This document shows positions 1 through 10,110 of a stretch of 64,000 nt of DNA, in pieces (position 1 is the first letter of the stretch; every line of letters begins with the position of its first letter). The notes under the pieces were generated by a model that worked only from the letters and a program-made list of their open reading frames with translations, was not told the DNA's origin and did no database searches. Both the position numbers and the translations under genes were made by a program. Source of the stretch: Trichosporon coremiiforme (Eukaryota; Basidiomycota; Tremellomycetes; Trichosporonales; Trichosporonaceae); assembly GCA_039545355.1 (NCBI GenBank), contig BCJJ01000006.1:1116001-1180000 (forward strand), written 5' to 3'.

Positions 1-1577
1 CCCTGGTGGCGCACCCCACTCAGAACGTGCTCGTCCTCCACGGCGGGTCCACCGAGGACGGCGGCAAGTTCTCGCCTACCAATCTGGTGTCGGTTCTTGA
101 CATGAAGTCGTGGAAGTGGTCGGCCCCGTCTCACCTGCAGCCGGCCGCGTCCACCGCGCGCTCCTACCACACCGCCGTCATGACTCCTTCCGGTGTCATG
201 ATCACTTCGTTCGGTATGAGCCTCGACGGTTCGCCGAGCGACAACCAGGCTTACCTCGACATGCGCAGCAAGGACCAGAAGGCATGGGGCTGGCAGTCTG
301 ACTGGTCGAGCAACTACCTGACCAACGAGCTCGCCGCCTCATCCGAGTCGGGATCGCACTCCAAGTCTGACAAGGGAACGATCGCTGCCGCTGTTGTTCC
401 CACCGTTATCTGTGTGCTGATCCTGATCCCCGTCCTGATCTTCTTCATCCGCCGCCACCGCAAGCGCCAGCGCCAGCGTCGCCTCGCTTCTCACTACTCG
501 TTCTCTGCCCAGGAGGACCGTGGTGACTTCAACCGCAACCGCAGCCGCTGGGGCTGGGGCCACAGCCGTGCTGACGACGAGGACAGCCACCCGAGCTTCG
601 TGTCTAGCATGCGCGACGTCGTCTACAATGTCTTCCGCCGCGGCAACAACCACGGTGTGGGCGACGATGGTACTATCAACGAGCCCCAGCATGACATGAC
701 CCAGGTCCGCAACCCCAGCGAGCTCACCCAGCACGGTCAGCCTTGGGAGGAGATCGACTTCGGTCTTGGCCGCGTCGACCGCGTTGACCACCGACGTCGA
801 GAGGCCAACTACACTGACCTTCCGGCTCGTATCCCCCGCGGCCAGGGAAGCCGACGTGTTAGCGGCAACGTCATTCCCGATGTCTACCCCATGCCCATCG
901 CCTCGACCATGCCTTACGGCCCTGACATTCCCGACTCTGTCCGCGAGTCGATGGAGAACCCCTTCGATGACCCGAAGGAGCTTAACGACGAGCAGATTGA
1001 CGAGCGCATCCACACCGCCTCGACTGCCGTTCAGGAGACCCCTCAGCTTGTCGATCTGAGCCCTCGCCTTGGCACCCCGAAGGACGACGGTCAGAAGACT
1101 CTTGTCACCCCCGGCTCTGTCGCTGCTGCTCAGGACGCCTCTGAGTGGGCTGCTCTCGAGGCTTCGCTCGTCAACCGCCCCGTGTTCCAGTCAATTTCGC
1201 CTACCTCGACGCTCCGCTCGCACGCCCACGAGACTGAGGCTACACGTGAGGAGCGCAACTCGACTCACTCGCACTCGTCGCACGACAGTTTCGTCAACCC
1301 TCCCAGCCTTCCCCCTCTCCAGTTCTCGCAGTCTCCTCTCTCGCCCAGCCGCAAGGTCTCTGGTGCCTCTGTTCAGTACCCTTCGGTCAGCCCGGGCAAC
1401 ATGCGCCAGCTTGCCGGCCACGTCCGCCGCGAGTCGCAGGAGAGCGCTCACATTGGCACGCTTCCCCGTAACGCCCTCGGCCTCGGCAGGCTGCAGCAGG
1501 GCAACCGCGGCAGCGTGTCGTCGCGCCTGCACATCGCCAACCCCTCGAGCTCGGTCGAGGATGTGCGCAGCCTCTAA
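1..1577 (+). CDS. Kelch-repeat single-pass membrane protein, C-terminal part
   Basis: This is the 3' part of a gene that starts left of the window; the frame is open from base 3 to the TAA at 1575-1577. The first ~90 visible residues look like the last kelch blades (VLVLHGGSTEDG, YHTAVMTPSGVMITSFGM). A short Ser-rich linker is followed by one strong membrane segment at about residues 124-148 (TIAAAVVPTVICVLILIPVL) and a basic stop-transfer stretch (RRHRKRQRQRR). The remaining ~370 residues are a hydrophilic, Ser/Pro-rich cytoplasmic tail of low complexity. The order kelch-membrane-tail is common in fungal surface or endomembrane proteins of unknown role. The kelch and membrane calls are seen; the orientation (kelch outside) is inferred from the positive-inside rule. 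No intron is visible in this part. Confidence 0.8.
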   Translation, partial: LVAHPTQNVLVLHGGSTEDGGKFSPTNLVSVLDMKSWKWSAPSHLQPAASTARSYHTAVMTPSGVMITSFGMSLDGSPSDNQAYLDMRSKDQKAWGWQSDWSSNYLTNELAASSESGSHSKSDKGTIAAAVVPTVICVLILIPVLIFFIRRHRKRQRQRRLASHYSFSAQEDRGDFNRNRSRWGWGHSRADDEDSHPSFVSSMRDVVYNVFRRGNNHGVGDDGTINEPQHDMTQVRNPSELTQHGQPWEEIDFGLGRVDRVDHRRREANYTDLPARIPRGQGSRRVSGNVIPDVYPMPIASTMPYGPDIPDSVRESMENPFDDPKELNDEQIDERIHTASTAVQETPQLVDLSPRLGTPKDDGQKTLVTPGSVAAAQDASEWAALEASLVNRPVFQSISPTSTLRSHAHETEATREERNSTHSHSSHDSFVNPPSLPPLQFSQSPLSPSRKVSGASVQYPSVSPGNMRQLAGHVRRESQESAHIGTLPRNALGLGRLQQGNRGSVSSRLHIANPSSSVEDVRSL

Positions 1578-1899
1578 GGACAATACGGTTGCGCAGCAGT
1601 CCGCTGGCCGGGCTTTGTAAAGGGAATCCTATGTAGTAAATACTCTTCGAACAAATGCATGCGCTGCTAATGTGAGCCCACTGTTGCACTCCTGACTCAA
1701 GAAGTTGCATTCAGCCACTGACCAGGCGGGTTATGAAGGCACCGATGGTCTTTAGGGTTATGATATGGGCACTCTGGGCACTGGGTCACCGGACGCTTCA
1801 TGCTTTTGTAGACATAGTCTTCTGCTCCTTGCTGCATCTATTGATTCTTTTTAGCTGTTGTCTAGAAGCACCGCGTTCCGCACTGAAAACGCTCCACGT
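1578..1899. other. Intergenic, convergent 3' ends
   Basis: This spacer holds the 3' flanks of the kelch gene (+) and HOM6 (-), which face each other. No coding or RNA gene was seen. Confidence 0.6.
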
Positions 1900-3039
1900 T
1901 TAGGCAGTCTTGGCAGGGGTGGGAAGGGTGCGGACGCGCTCGTAGATCTTGAGGAGATTCGAGGTGCATCCCATGGCGGTGACGTCGGCGCCGGCGCCAG
2001 CGCCCTGGATGATGAGGGGGCGGGGGGAGTAGCGCTTGGTCGAGAAGGAGATGATGTTATCGGATCCCTTGAGGGCGGTCGCGAACGCGTGGTCCTTATC
2101 GTACTTGCCGAGCTTGCACTTGACCTTGCCCGTCTTCATGTCGATGACGCCGACGTACCGCACGACCTTGCCCTCCTTCTCAGCCTCAGCGCGGAGGTTG
2201 GCAAAGTACTCGTCGCCCTCGGGGAGGCGGTTAAGGTAGTCCTCCTTGTCCTTCGCGTCCTCAAGGGCGGGAGGGACGAGCGACTGCGTCGGGACAGAGA
2301 ACGCGCCCTTCTCGAGCTTCGGCGCGCCGGGGACGAGGCGCGAGAGGATGGTCAGCTTGCGCGCGACGTCGGTACCGGAAAGGTCGTCACGGGGGTCAGG
2401 CTCAGTGTAGCCGCTGTCCTTGGCGACCTTGACGACCTCGGAGAACTTGACGTCCGAGCCCTCAGACTTCGAGTACTCGTTGAAGATGTATGAGAGGGTT
2501 CCCGAGAAGACACCCTCGATCTTCTCAATCTCATCACCTGTCTCGACCAGGTCCTTCAGTGTTGAGAGAATGGGGAGGCCAGCACCGACGGTTGACTCGC
2601 CGTAAGCAAGCGTAGACGAGTTGGGGAAGGTCAGTGACTGGATCTGGTCGTACAGGGACTGGTCACCCGAGAAGCCCTTCTTGTTCGGGGTGACGAGGTT
2701 GACGCCCATGCCAAGGATGGTGGGGTAGAGTGAGGGGATGGCGTCTGAGCCAGTTGAGTCAATGAGGACACCGTTGCCGTCGGGGTGAGTCTGGAGGACC
2801 GAGATAACCGACGAGACATCGAGGGGCTTGCCATGCTGCTCAAGGATGGGAAGCAAGTTGTTGGGGCTGAGCTGGCCCTCGGGGAGAGGGAGCGAGAGGG
2901 AGAGCTTCGAGTTGGCGATGAGAACGAGGTTGAACTTGTTCGAGAGAGGGGGGGAGAGAAGCTGCTGCAGAATGGCCTTGCCGACACCGCCGAGACCGAT
3001 GAGGGCGACGGGGACGGGACGGGGAGCAACAACGGACAT
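1900..3039 (-). CDS. HOM6: Homoserine dehydrogenase
   Basis: Single-exon gene of 379 residues. It catalyses the NAD(P)-dependent interconversion of aspartate semialdehyde and homoserine, the branch to threonine and methionine, in the cytosol. The start chosen is MSVVAPRPVPVALIGLGG, because the Rossmann motif GLGGVGKAIL follows at once; the frame stays open for 67 more codons upstream but these are poorly protein-like and begin without context. Family features seen include the substrate-domain stretch GVFSGTLSYIFNEYS and the C-terminal part around GSDNIISFSTKRY. The length fits fungal HOM6 proteins (about 360-380 residues). It diverges from the MFS transporter gene. A palindromic CCGACTC-C-GAGTCGG lies at 3069-3083, about 30 bases upstream of the start. 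Confidence 0.95.
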   Translation of the reverse strand: MSVVAPRPVPVALIGLGGVGKAILQQLLSPPLSNKFNLVLIANSKLSLSLPLPEGQLSPNNLLPILEQHGKPLDVSSVISVLQTHPDGNGVLIDSTGSDAIPSLYPTILGMGVNLVTPNKKGFSGDQSLYDQIQSLTFPNSSTLAYGESTVGAGLPILSTLKDLVETGDEIEKIEGVFSGTLSYIFNEYSKSEGSDVKFSEVVKVAKDSGYTEPDPRDDLSGTDVARKLTILSRLVPGAPKLEKGAFSVPTQSLVPPALEDAKDKEDYLNRLPEGDEYFANLRAEAEKEGKVVRYVGVIDMKTGKVKCKLGKYDKDHAFATALKGSDNIISFSTKRYSPRPLIIQGAGAGADVTAMGCTSNLLKIYERVRTLPTPAKTA

Positions 3040-3687
3040 GGTGGTGGTTTTTGGTGTAGTTGACAATTCCGACTCCGAGTCGGCTATCAACATCACGCAA
3101 TGTCGAAAAGTCGGATGCCATGTGGTGGAGGCACTCGCAAACCTCGCCAGTGGCACAGACTTGGTGTACTGCTTGCTCTGCAGCTGCAGATCTGCTCTGC
3201 TCTGAATGCTCCAGTAGAAGCAAGGGTAGACATCATGCATGGACTGAGATGTACAGACGACTACGAAGAGTTCACTTTCACAGATTCGGCATAGAGCTGC
3301 ATCGTCAGCAGACTATCAGCGATCGGCAAAGCCGAGCTAGGTCAGGACGTTCCGGGCCCGGCACCGAGTCAGATTCGCACCATGTCGGAGTCGGGTCATA
3401 TGCCAAGGCTGCGGAGATTACGCACACCTCCGTACTTCTTTCTCCGCTGCAACCAACTTTTGGTGGAGGAATGTTCAGGCAGAACATCGGAGACGGACAT
3501 TATCCCGGAGGAAGGCGTAATCTCCGTCGCTCCCAGTCCTGATATTTGTAGTTGCCGCAATGCAGCATTTGGAGACGATCCGACTCGACCTGAGCATCGC
3601 TTTCAACCATATCTTAAGAAGGCCGATCGACTGGCGGAGTCTTGGCGCACCCAGCGACGTAAACTTGATCAGATAGCGGCGATCTCA
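3040..3687. promoter_or_regulatory. Divergent promoter region, HOM6 / MFS transporter
   Basis: About 650 bases between two divergent start codons. It contains the inverted repeat CCGACTC-C-GAGTCGG (3069-3083) and a related GTCGGAGTCGGG near 3383-3396. No protein gene is supported here; the frame upstream of the MFS start stays open but has no family similarity. Regulatory function is inferred from position only. Confidence 0.4.
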
Positions 3688-5881
3688 ATGGCCGACAACC
3701 AGAAGTCTGCACCTGCACAGGCTGGCCCTCCACCGGCCGGCCCCGCCCCGCCCTTGAGGGCTAGCGGGGTGGCACCTACCGGGTTCGACACACCGACAAC
3801 GACCATCGATGGAACGTACGAGGAAGTCAAGAACGACGACGGCAAGCCCTTCTCCGATGCCGGCGACAAGCAGATCGCATGGAAGGAGGAGAAGCTGGAG
3901 CCGACACTGGCCACCGGCGCATCCAAGTCTGACGCCCTCGTCTCACACGGCGCAGGCAGCGGATACGGCGGACACAGCGGACGCAGCGGGAAGGACACCG
4001 ACGCCGGGGAGGAGGATGAGGAAGAGCATGGCGGGTTCGTGGCGCTCGGCAAGAAGATGGGCGAGATGTTTGGCGTCTTCACGCCGAAAGGACGGCCGCC
4101 GGGGTTGAAGTGGCGCAGCGCGAGTTGGTTCATCACGGCTGTCGTTGCTGTGGGCGTTACTATGGATGTGCTGGCCTATGTGAGTGCCTCAACCTTGGAT
4201 AGGAAGCTGCCATGGTTGGTGTCGACGGAATGTGGATCATCAGTCACCTGATCAGTCTGATCGGGAGTGCCAAGTCTCACTCCGTGTGGCCGTGGTGGCT
4301 CTGATGGTCGCGGCCCTGCCGTCGATGTTCTCCGCGATGCGAGCCTGCGTGGCGCCAGTGGTTGTATGAGTGCAAGCTAACGCCCAGGCGATCATCGTCC
4401 CCGTCCTCCCGTACCGCCTGCAAGCCCTCGGCCACACCGGCATCGCAGGCAAGATGACCTGGCTGCTGTTCGCGTACTCGGCCGGAATCTTCATCTGCAC
4501 CTTCCCCATCGCCTTCTTCTTCCACCGCTACCCCTTCCGACGGGGACCCCTAATCGTCGCCGTGTTGGTCATGGAAGGCTCGTTCGTCATGTTCATGCTC
4601 GCGAATCCCTACTGGTGCATGATCATCTCCCGTTTCCTGCAGGGCGCTTGCTCGTGTGTGGTATGGTCTGTCGGTCTCGCGCTCATCTGTGAAAACATCC
4701 CCGCAGCCGACATGGGCAAACATCTCGGCATGGCCGTGTCTGGCATGTCTATTGGCGCGACGATCGCCCCGCCCATCGGCGGCGCGCTCTACAAGCACCT
4801 CGGATGGCATGCTCCGTTCATCTTCTGCATCATCGTGTGCGGTGTCGACCTCGCTGCGCGTATCCTCGTGGTGGAGCGGAAAGATCTTCCCAAGTGGGGC
4901 GTCAAGCTGGACGCCGAGGGCAATGTCATCGACTGGGGCCGCGGCGAGGAGACGGCCGAGACCAAGACGACCTTCAGCGGCGACACGAAGGTAGCCCACG
5001 CCCCTCTCTCGGCGGCCGAGCCACACGCCAAGACGACGGATCCCGAGGACATCGACGTGATTGCGCGTGGCGGGGCGCTGGAAACGGCGATTGCGCACGA
5101 GCACGAGCAGGAGAACGCCCTCCTGCCCGAGAAGCCCGTCGAATTGGGTCCGATCCAGGTCCTGATTACACTGGCCAAGATTCCGCGAGGCACCGTCGCG
5201 TTCCTCCTCGTGTTCATCTTCGGCTTCATCATTGGTGCGTACGACGCGACTCTCACGCTCCGCGTCGAGCAGGTCTGGAACAAGGATTCCGATTTTGTCG
5301 GTCTCATTTATCTCGCTGCTGCGGCGCCTGCGTTCTTCTGCGGTCCCATCTCGGGCTACTTGGCCGATAGGATTGGGCCCGAGGTCGTCCTGATTCCGTG
5401 TTTGATCCTCGTGCTTCCGTGGATGCCCCTCATGATCCTGAAGACGAGTCTGCCGGGCTTCATGGTCTTCTTCGCGGTGCTGAACTGCGTCGCGACCGTT
5501 CTCAACGTCATTGCGTCCATCGAGATGGCCATCGCGTCAAAGTACCGTCCCGGCATCAGCGAGATTCACGAATTCGCCGCGCTCAACCTTGCGTTCGCGG
5601 TGAGCAGTGCGATTGGCGCCGTCGTTGGCGGACAGATCTACGACGCAGCGAGTAACGGCTGGGACATTGTGTGCTGGATCTGCTTTGCTGTCTTTGCCGT
5701 CAGTGTTGTTCCGCCGATCATCTGGACAGGATCAAGACCGTTCCTGTACCGCATGCTCAGGCGGCCGGCGCCCTTGCACTGCTTCCCGCCCAGTGAGAGG
5801 GACACCATTGCGGAGAAGAGGAGGCTGAAGGCGCAAGGCAAGGAGGAGGCCTCCGACGCCGTCGTCGTCGAGGAGGCGTAG
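3688..5881 (+). CDS. MFS transporter, vesicular-amine/multidrug (DHA1/SLC18-like) type
   Basis: Two exons, join(3688..4179, 4388..5881), 661 residues. The intron begins GTGAGT and ends after a GCTAAC branch point and CCCAG; joining gives MDVLAY then AIIVPVLPYRLQALG, the usual first helix of this family. The first ~140 residues are hydrophilic, Pro/Gly-rich and acidic, an unusually long cytosolic N-terminus. About twelve membrane helices follow in two sets, split by a hydrophilic loop near the middle. Visible family marks are SRFLQGACSCVVWSVGLALI in helix 4 and GATIAPPIGGALY in helix 5. Helix 1 and the IVPVLPYRL motif resemble fungal drug:H+ antiporters and vesicular amine transporters. The substrate cannot be read from the sequence. 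Probably in the plasma or vacuolar membrane (inference). Confidence 0.88.
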
Positions 5882-6800
5882 ACCGCTTGAGAGCGGTTCG
5901 TTCATCTGGGTCACATCGAAACACAACTCATAGAAGGTCTATAATTTACAGTCTCGTCATCCTTACATATCTGTACTTGCCACATGCATTCGCATCTTGC
6001 ATCGTGTCTATCGGAGTGGGGAACGCGGGGAAGAGGCGGAAGCTGCAGTGCCGCCGGCCGGCTTCGGCCGCATACCGACGGCCACGCGCGGGCAACTGCA
6101 CCTGCAAGGAACGGCGGCGAGTTCCACCCCGATTCCGTTCGGGCATCCCCGATCGTGGACAGGTTTGGGCTAGTCCTCTCGGGATTGGGATTTCTGCAAG
6201 CCGTGAAGCTATGCTATAGCTGAGCTCGCAGACAGGAGCTAATGTGGTCAGCTGGACGCACTGGACATGGGTGGGCGGACCAAAGTGGACGCTCCTCCTA
6301 CGAACATGACCGGTCAGCCCACACACACCCTACGCCCACCTGCCACCAGATCGACGGGTCCGCGGGCTCTGCAAACGTCAATCTAGAGCGACAGAATGCA
6401 TGCAGAGAGCTTACTCTCACTCTCAAAGCGATGATTGAGCGAACCAGAACGCATGCATGTTTCCACGAGAGCAACCGGCGACTGAACGTCGTGGCCTGTC
6501 TTATTTCGGTGGATGCCGGGGGCCGCTGATTCTGGCGGTTGGGGACAGGGACCGGTTATCGCCCGCATCCGGCGACCACCGACTGCAGTGCCCTCCGGCC
6601 TACAAAGCTTACTCTACATCTTCACCATCGCCCATCCTCCTCTCCGCTGGGCACACATATCCTTCTGCACATCACTCTCATTCCTTGCACAACAGACATA
6701 TCCCTCACCTCCGCTCTCTCTGACCGCCGAGGACGATTGAAAACGGAAGCCTGACGACCGGCCCACCTAACCGACCCCGACTACGAACATTGTGGACACA
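5882..6800. other. Intergenic between MFS and phosphotransferase genes
   Basis: This stretch of about 0.9 kb holds the 3' flank of the MFS gene and the promoter and leader of the next plus-strand gene. A C/T-rich leader is seen at about 6600-6720. No gene or repeat family was recognised. Confidence 0.5.
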
Positions 6801-8153
6801 ATGTCCCGCACCGACTACCCGAAGGACGGCCAGGCGATGGGCGAGATTCGCACCCCGATCTCGCTCGACAAGCTCCAGCCCTACCTCGAGAAGAACATTG
6901 ACGGCTTCGCTGGTCCCGTCACGATCAAGCAATTCGGCGTGAGTAAGCAGGTCTTGCAACCAGAAGTCTTGTGACTGCGGAGCTCTCCTCGGGAACCTTG
7001 GATCGACATGGAATGCACATAGCTGACGGGACAGTTTGGCCAGTCGAACCCGACGTACTTCCTGCAGACGCCGAAGCAGTCGTACGTGCTCCGCCGCGCG
7101 CCGCTCGGCAAGCTGCTGTCTGCGACGGCGCACCGCGTCGACCGCGAGTTCATGATCCTGAAGGCGCTGGGCGAGTACAACGAGTCGCTCCCGGCGGATG
7201 CGAAGGACCGCGCCGTGCCCGTGCCCAAGGTTTACTGCCTGTGCATGGACCGTGATGTCGCTGGCGCGCCGTTCTACGTCATGGAGTTCCTCAAGGGGCG
7301 CATCATCACCGACATCACGATGCCGGACATGTCCCGCAAGGACCGCGAGGAGTGCTGGCGGAGCGCGATCCGGACGCTCGCGCTGCTCGCCACGACGCCC
7401 CTTGACAAGCTCAACCTGCCCCCCTCGTTCGCCCCCGACCCCATCGCCAAGCCCTACTTCCCCCGCCAGGTCAAGGGCATGCTCAAGGTCTCGGCGTCGC
7501 AGTCCCAGGCTCCCCTCCCGGACGGAAAGGGACCTCTCGGCGACATTGTGCACACGGGCGAGCTGCGGCCGTGGTTCGAGGCCGGGGCGCAGCGCGTCGC
7601 GCGCGCCGACGAGACGCACGGCGCCTCAATCGTCCACGGCGACTACAAGATCGACAACATGGTCTTCCACCCGACTGAGAACCGTGTCATCGGTGTTCTC
7701 GACTGGGAGTTGTGCACGACCGGTTCGCCCCTCGCCGACCTGTCCAACATGACTATCGCATTCAACATCCGCCCCCTGTCCGAGAAGGAGGTGGCGAACC
7801 GCCCCCCGAACGTGATGGGTGGCCTGAAGGGTGTTCCGTCTGAGAAGAGCGGGATCCCCGATGTCGCAACGCTCGAGAAGTGGTGGGTCCACGACATGAA
7901 CGAGGGATACGCCTTCCTCAAGTCCCAGGGTCAGAAGGAGCGCGCAAAGTGGCAGTGGCCCATCCCCCACTTCGAGTGGGTTAAGAGCTGGATGGCCTTC
8001 CGCCTCGCTATCATTCTCCAGGGCATTGCTGCCCGTGCCGCTCTGGGACAGGCCTCGAGCGCCTCGGCTACCCCCAGGAGGGACGGAATGGACTTCTACG
8101 GACGGTGCGCGTACGAGACTAAGCAGGAGGCGGAGCAGAGTGCGAAGCTCTAA
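6801..8153 (+). CDS. APH/aminoglycoside-phosphotransferase-fold kinase (ACAD10/11 N-domain-like)
   Basis: Two exons, join(6801..6938, 7035..8153), 418 residues. Joining gives VTIKQFG then FGQSNPTYFL, restoring the nucleotide-loop motif (KQF-x2-GQSNPT) shared by fungal phosphotransferases and the N-terminal kinase domain of ACAD10/ACAD11. The ATP-lysine segment SYVLRRAPLGKLL and the Brenner-type catalytic motif HGDYKIDNMVF follow; the metal-binding stretch is VIGVLDWELCTTG. The acyl-CoA dehydrogenase half of ACAD10/11 is absent, so this is the stand-alone fungal form. In the animal proteins the kinase domain phosphorylates 4-hydroxy-acyl-CoAs; whether this protein does so is inference. No signal peptide or peroxisomal SKL end is seen (it ends AKL, which could be read as a weak PTS1). 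Confidence 0.85.
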
Positions 8154-8328
8154 GCGGGAGCGCAGCGAGCGTAGTCGAATGCGTGCTTCTTTAGCGAGAC
8201 ATAAGTGTGATAGACAGATGCAAGATGGTAGCTACAACAAGGATCACAGGTCACTCAGATACTTGTACACTGTAGGCTCACACCCTCCTCTTTCGTTCTG
8301 AGCGCCATGTGAGGGCTGGAGTCGGTAC

Positions 8329-8646
8329 TTATAACCTCTCCACTTTACTCATAACCATGCCCGTGATGAGGACCCAGCCAATCGTAATGAGAACGATCTT
8401 CGTCGCGCCTATATAACCTCCCTCGCCGCGACTTACGCGGGGACGCTTTGGTCGTCGGTTGTTATCGGTGGAGTGCCACGGTATCATGAACTCATGGTGT
8501 GTAGGGTCTTCGGCGGACGAAGCAACGGTTGACGGCGCGGTTGAAACGGGATAAGAGGTGGAGACGGAGGAACGGGAGCGAGGGCGGCGTGGGTGGGAGT
8601 GGTCTGTCGTGCGGGAGGAGAAGCGAGAGGGCACCGAGGCGTGCAT
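8329..8646 (-). CDS. Possible small tail-anchored membrane protein
   Basis: An open frame of 105 residues lies convergent with the phosphotransferase gene. The first ~75 residues are Ser/Arg/Pro-rich and hydrophilic. The C-terminus carries one clear hydrophobic helix (KIVLITIGWVLITGMVM) followed by SKVERL, the layout of a tail-anchored protein. The frame stays open upstream of the chosen ATG (PASYLDD), behind a possible acceptor GTTGACAG, so an upstream exon may exist. No family was recognised. The evidence is only the membrane segment and orientation; it could be a chance frame. Confidence 0.35.
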   Translation of the reverse strand: MHASVPSRFSSRTTDHSHPRRPRSRSSVSTSYPVSTAPSTVASSAEDPTHHEFMIPWHSTDNNRRPKRPRVSRGEGGYIGATKIVLITIGWVLITGMVMSKVERL

Positions 8647-9319
8647 GTCGTCGAGATAGGAGGCAGGCTGTCAACTTTGTGAATGGGTTAGATGGAGGAA
8701 GAATGTGTCAGACGAAGAGACAGAGAGATGCCAGCAGCAGACATCGGCTTGCATGCTCAACCCGTTTGATAGACAGGTTCGAGTGGCAAAACGACCATGT
8801 GCTGCAGGACATGCCGGGCAACGCGCGGCGTCCATCTGCCTTCTGAACAGATTGCATCACGGCTGGCATTTGCTCGTCAACATCTCCCCGATTGCTGCGT
8901 ATGCAGCGTATGTGGAGGCACACGCGGCGCTCTACTCGTCCTTTCATCTTCTAGCACACATGAGGACACTATGATGGCAGGCAAACGTGGGCAGTTCGGC
9001 CACCCAGCCGCGCCAGCGACCGAGGTCAGTTGACGCCCAGCGCGCTAGCCGTTATCGCCCGCCCATGAAAGTGGATGGGCAGACGCTAGCCTACAGAACT
9101 TCTCTGGCGTCTCTAGTCTCTGGCTCGTGCCGGACCGAACACACCGGTGCCACTCTCCTTAGTGGACACCCTCCACTCTCCGCCTTCATCGTCCTCCATC
9201 CACCACTCGATTTGCCTCCGTGCACTTGGCCAGGCGCGCCTGCCGTCATCGGCAGCGACACATCTCGACGTCGGTGACCTGCTGAGAAGGTCTCAAACGA
9301 CAACAGACAGCTCGACGCC
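8647..9319. other. Intergenic upstream of EMC6
   Basis: About 0.7 kb between the putative small minus-strand gene and EMC6. It holds the EMC6 promoter and leader and possibly a 5' exon of the small gene. Nothing else was recognised. Confidence 0.45.
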
Positions 9320-9927
9320 ATGAACCCCGCCGCCTCGGAGCCCGTCGCGCTCAGCCAGTCGCAGTTCTCCCCCAACGCGAGCGCAGTGTATCCGCCTGCT
9401 GCGCAGCACAACACGGCCGTCATCGGGTCGTTGGCAACAGTGAGTGTCTTCCCTCATCAGCTCCTCCTAGGGCCTTCCTTCTCCATTCTTCCGCCTTTAT
9501 ATCGTCAATGGGTTGTCCATAACGGGGCGTGCACCCTCTATGAACAGACGCTCGGCGAAGCTAAGCAATCCTCCTTGCAAAGCTAACCACCAGCTCACGG
9601 CATGCTTCGCGGGCCTCGTTGCTGGCATTCTCGGTCTGACGAATCTCGCCGGATTCGGCCTGTACCTCCTCACCGCTGTCGTGACAGGTCTCACAGTCGC
9701 GACGGTCAAGATGCACGGCAACGTGGGCCGGTACGCTGTGCAGGCTCATGCCTCGTCGGGACCGCTGGGAGCGGCGAACGTGTCCACCTGGCGCGGGTGG
9801 ATGGAGACCATGGGTCTCGGACAGGAGAACCTGCTCGGATTCTTACTCTTCTGGATCGGAGGGTATGCGCTTGTTCATGGTAAGTTGGATGCTCTGGACC
9901 GGGAACTGACGGACAGTGTATGACTGA
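9320..9927 (+). CDS. EMC6: ER membrane protein complex subunit 6
   Basis: Three exons, join(9320..9439, 9594..9879, 9917..9927), 138 residues. EMC6 is a core membrane subunit of the ER insertase that places tail-anchored and multipass proteins. Family marks are the Asn near NTAVIGSLAT, the helix LTACFAGLVAGILGLTNLAG and a last helix LLGFLLFWIGGYALV. The third exon is only 11 bases and was accepted because it ends the protein as ALVHVYD, matching the MVHVY end of the animal protein. Intron 2 is 37 bases. The protein is ~28 residues longer than human EMC6, mostly in a hydrophilic N-terminus and in the loop before the last helix. Expected in the ER membrane. Confidence 0.9.
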
Positions 9928-10110
9928 GCGCACACTGAGGGATCCACAGTGAGGGCAGAGAGATATTAGAGACGACGCATGTAACACTATCACGGCACAC
10001 GCAAATCCGGACCAAGGTGCATAACAAAACAAGTTTCTAACTCTACTCTACTTACTAAACTCCTACACTTCCACAGCCGCCCGCGCTCGCTGACGCTCGC
10101 ACGCTCGCGC

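Noticed and set aside
3382..3687. Upstream extension of the MFS transporter frame
   Set aside because: The open frame continues 102 codons upstream of 3688, but this part is not protein-like and includes promoter-type sequence; MADNQKS at 3688 is the better start.
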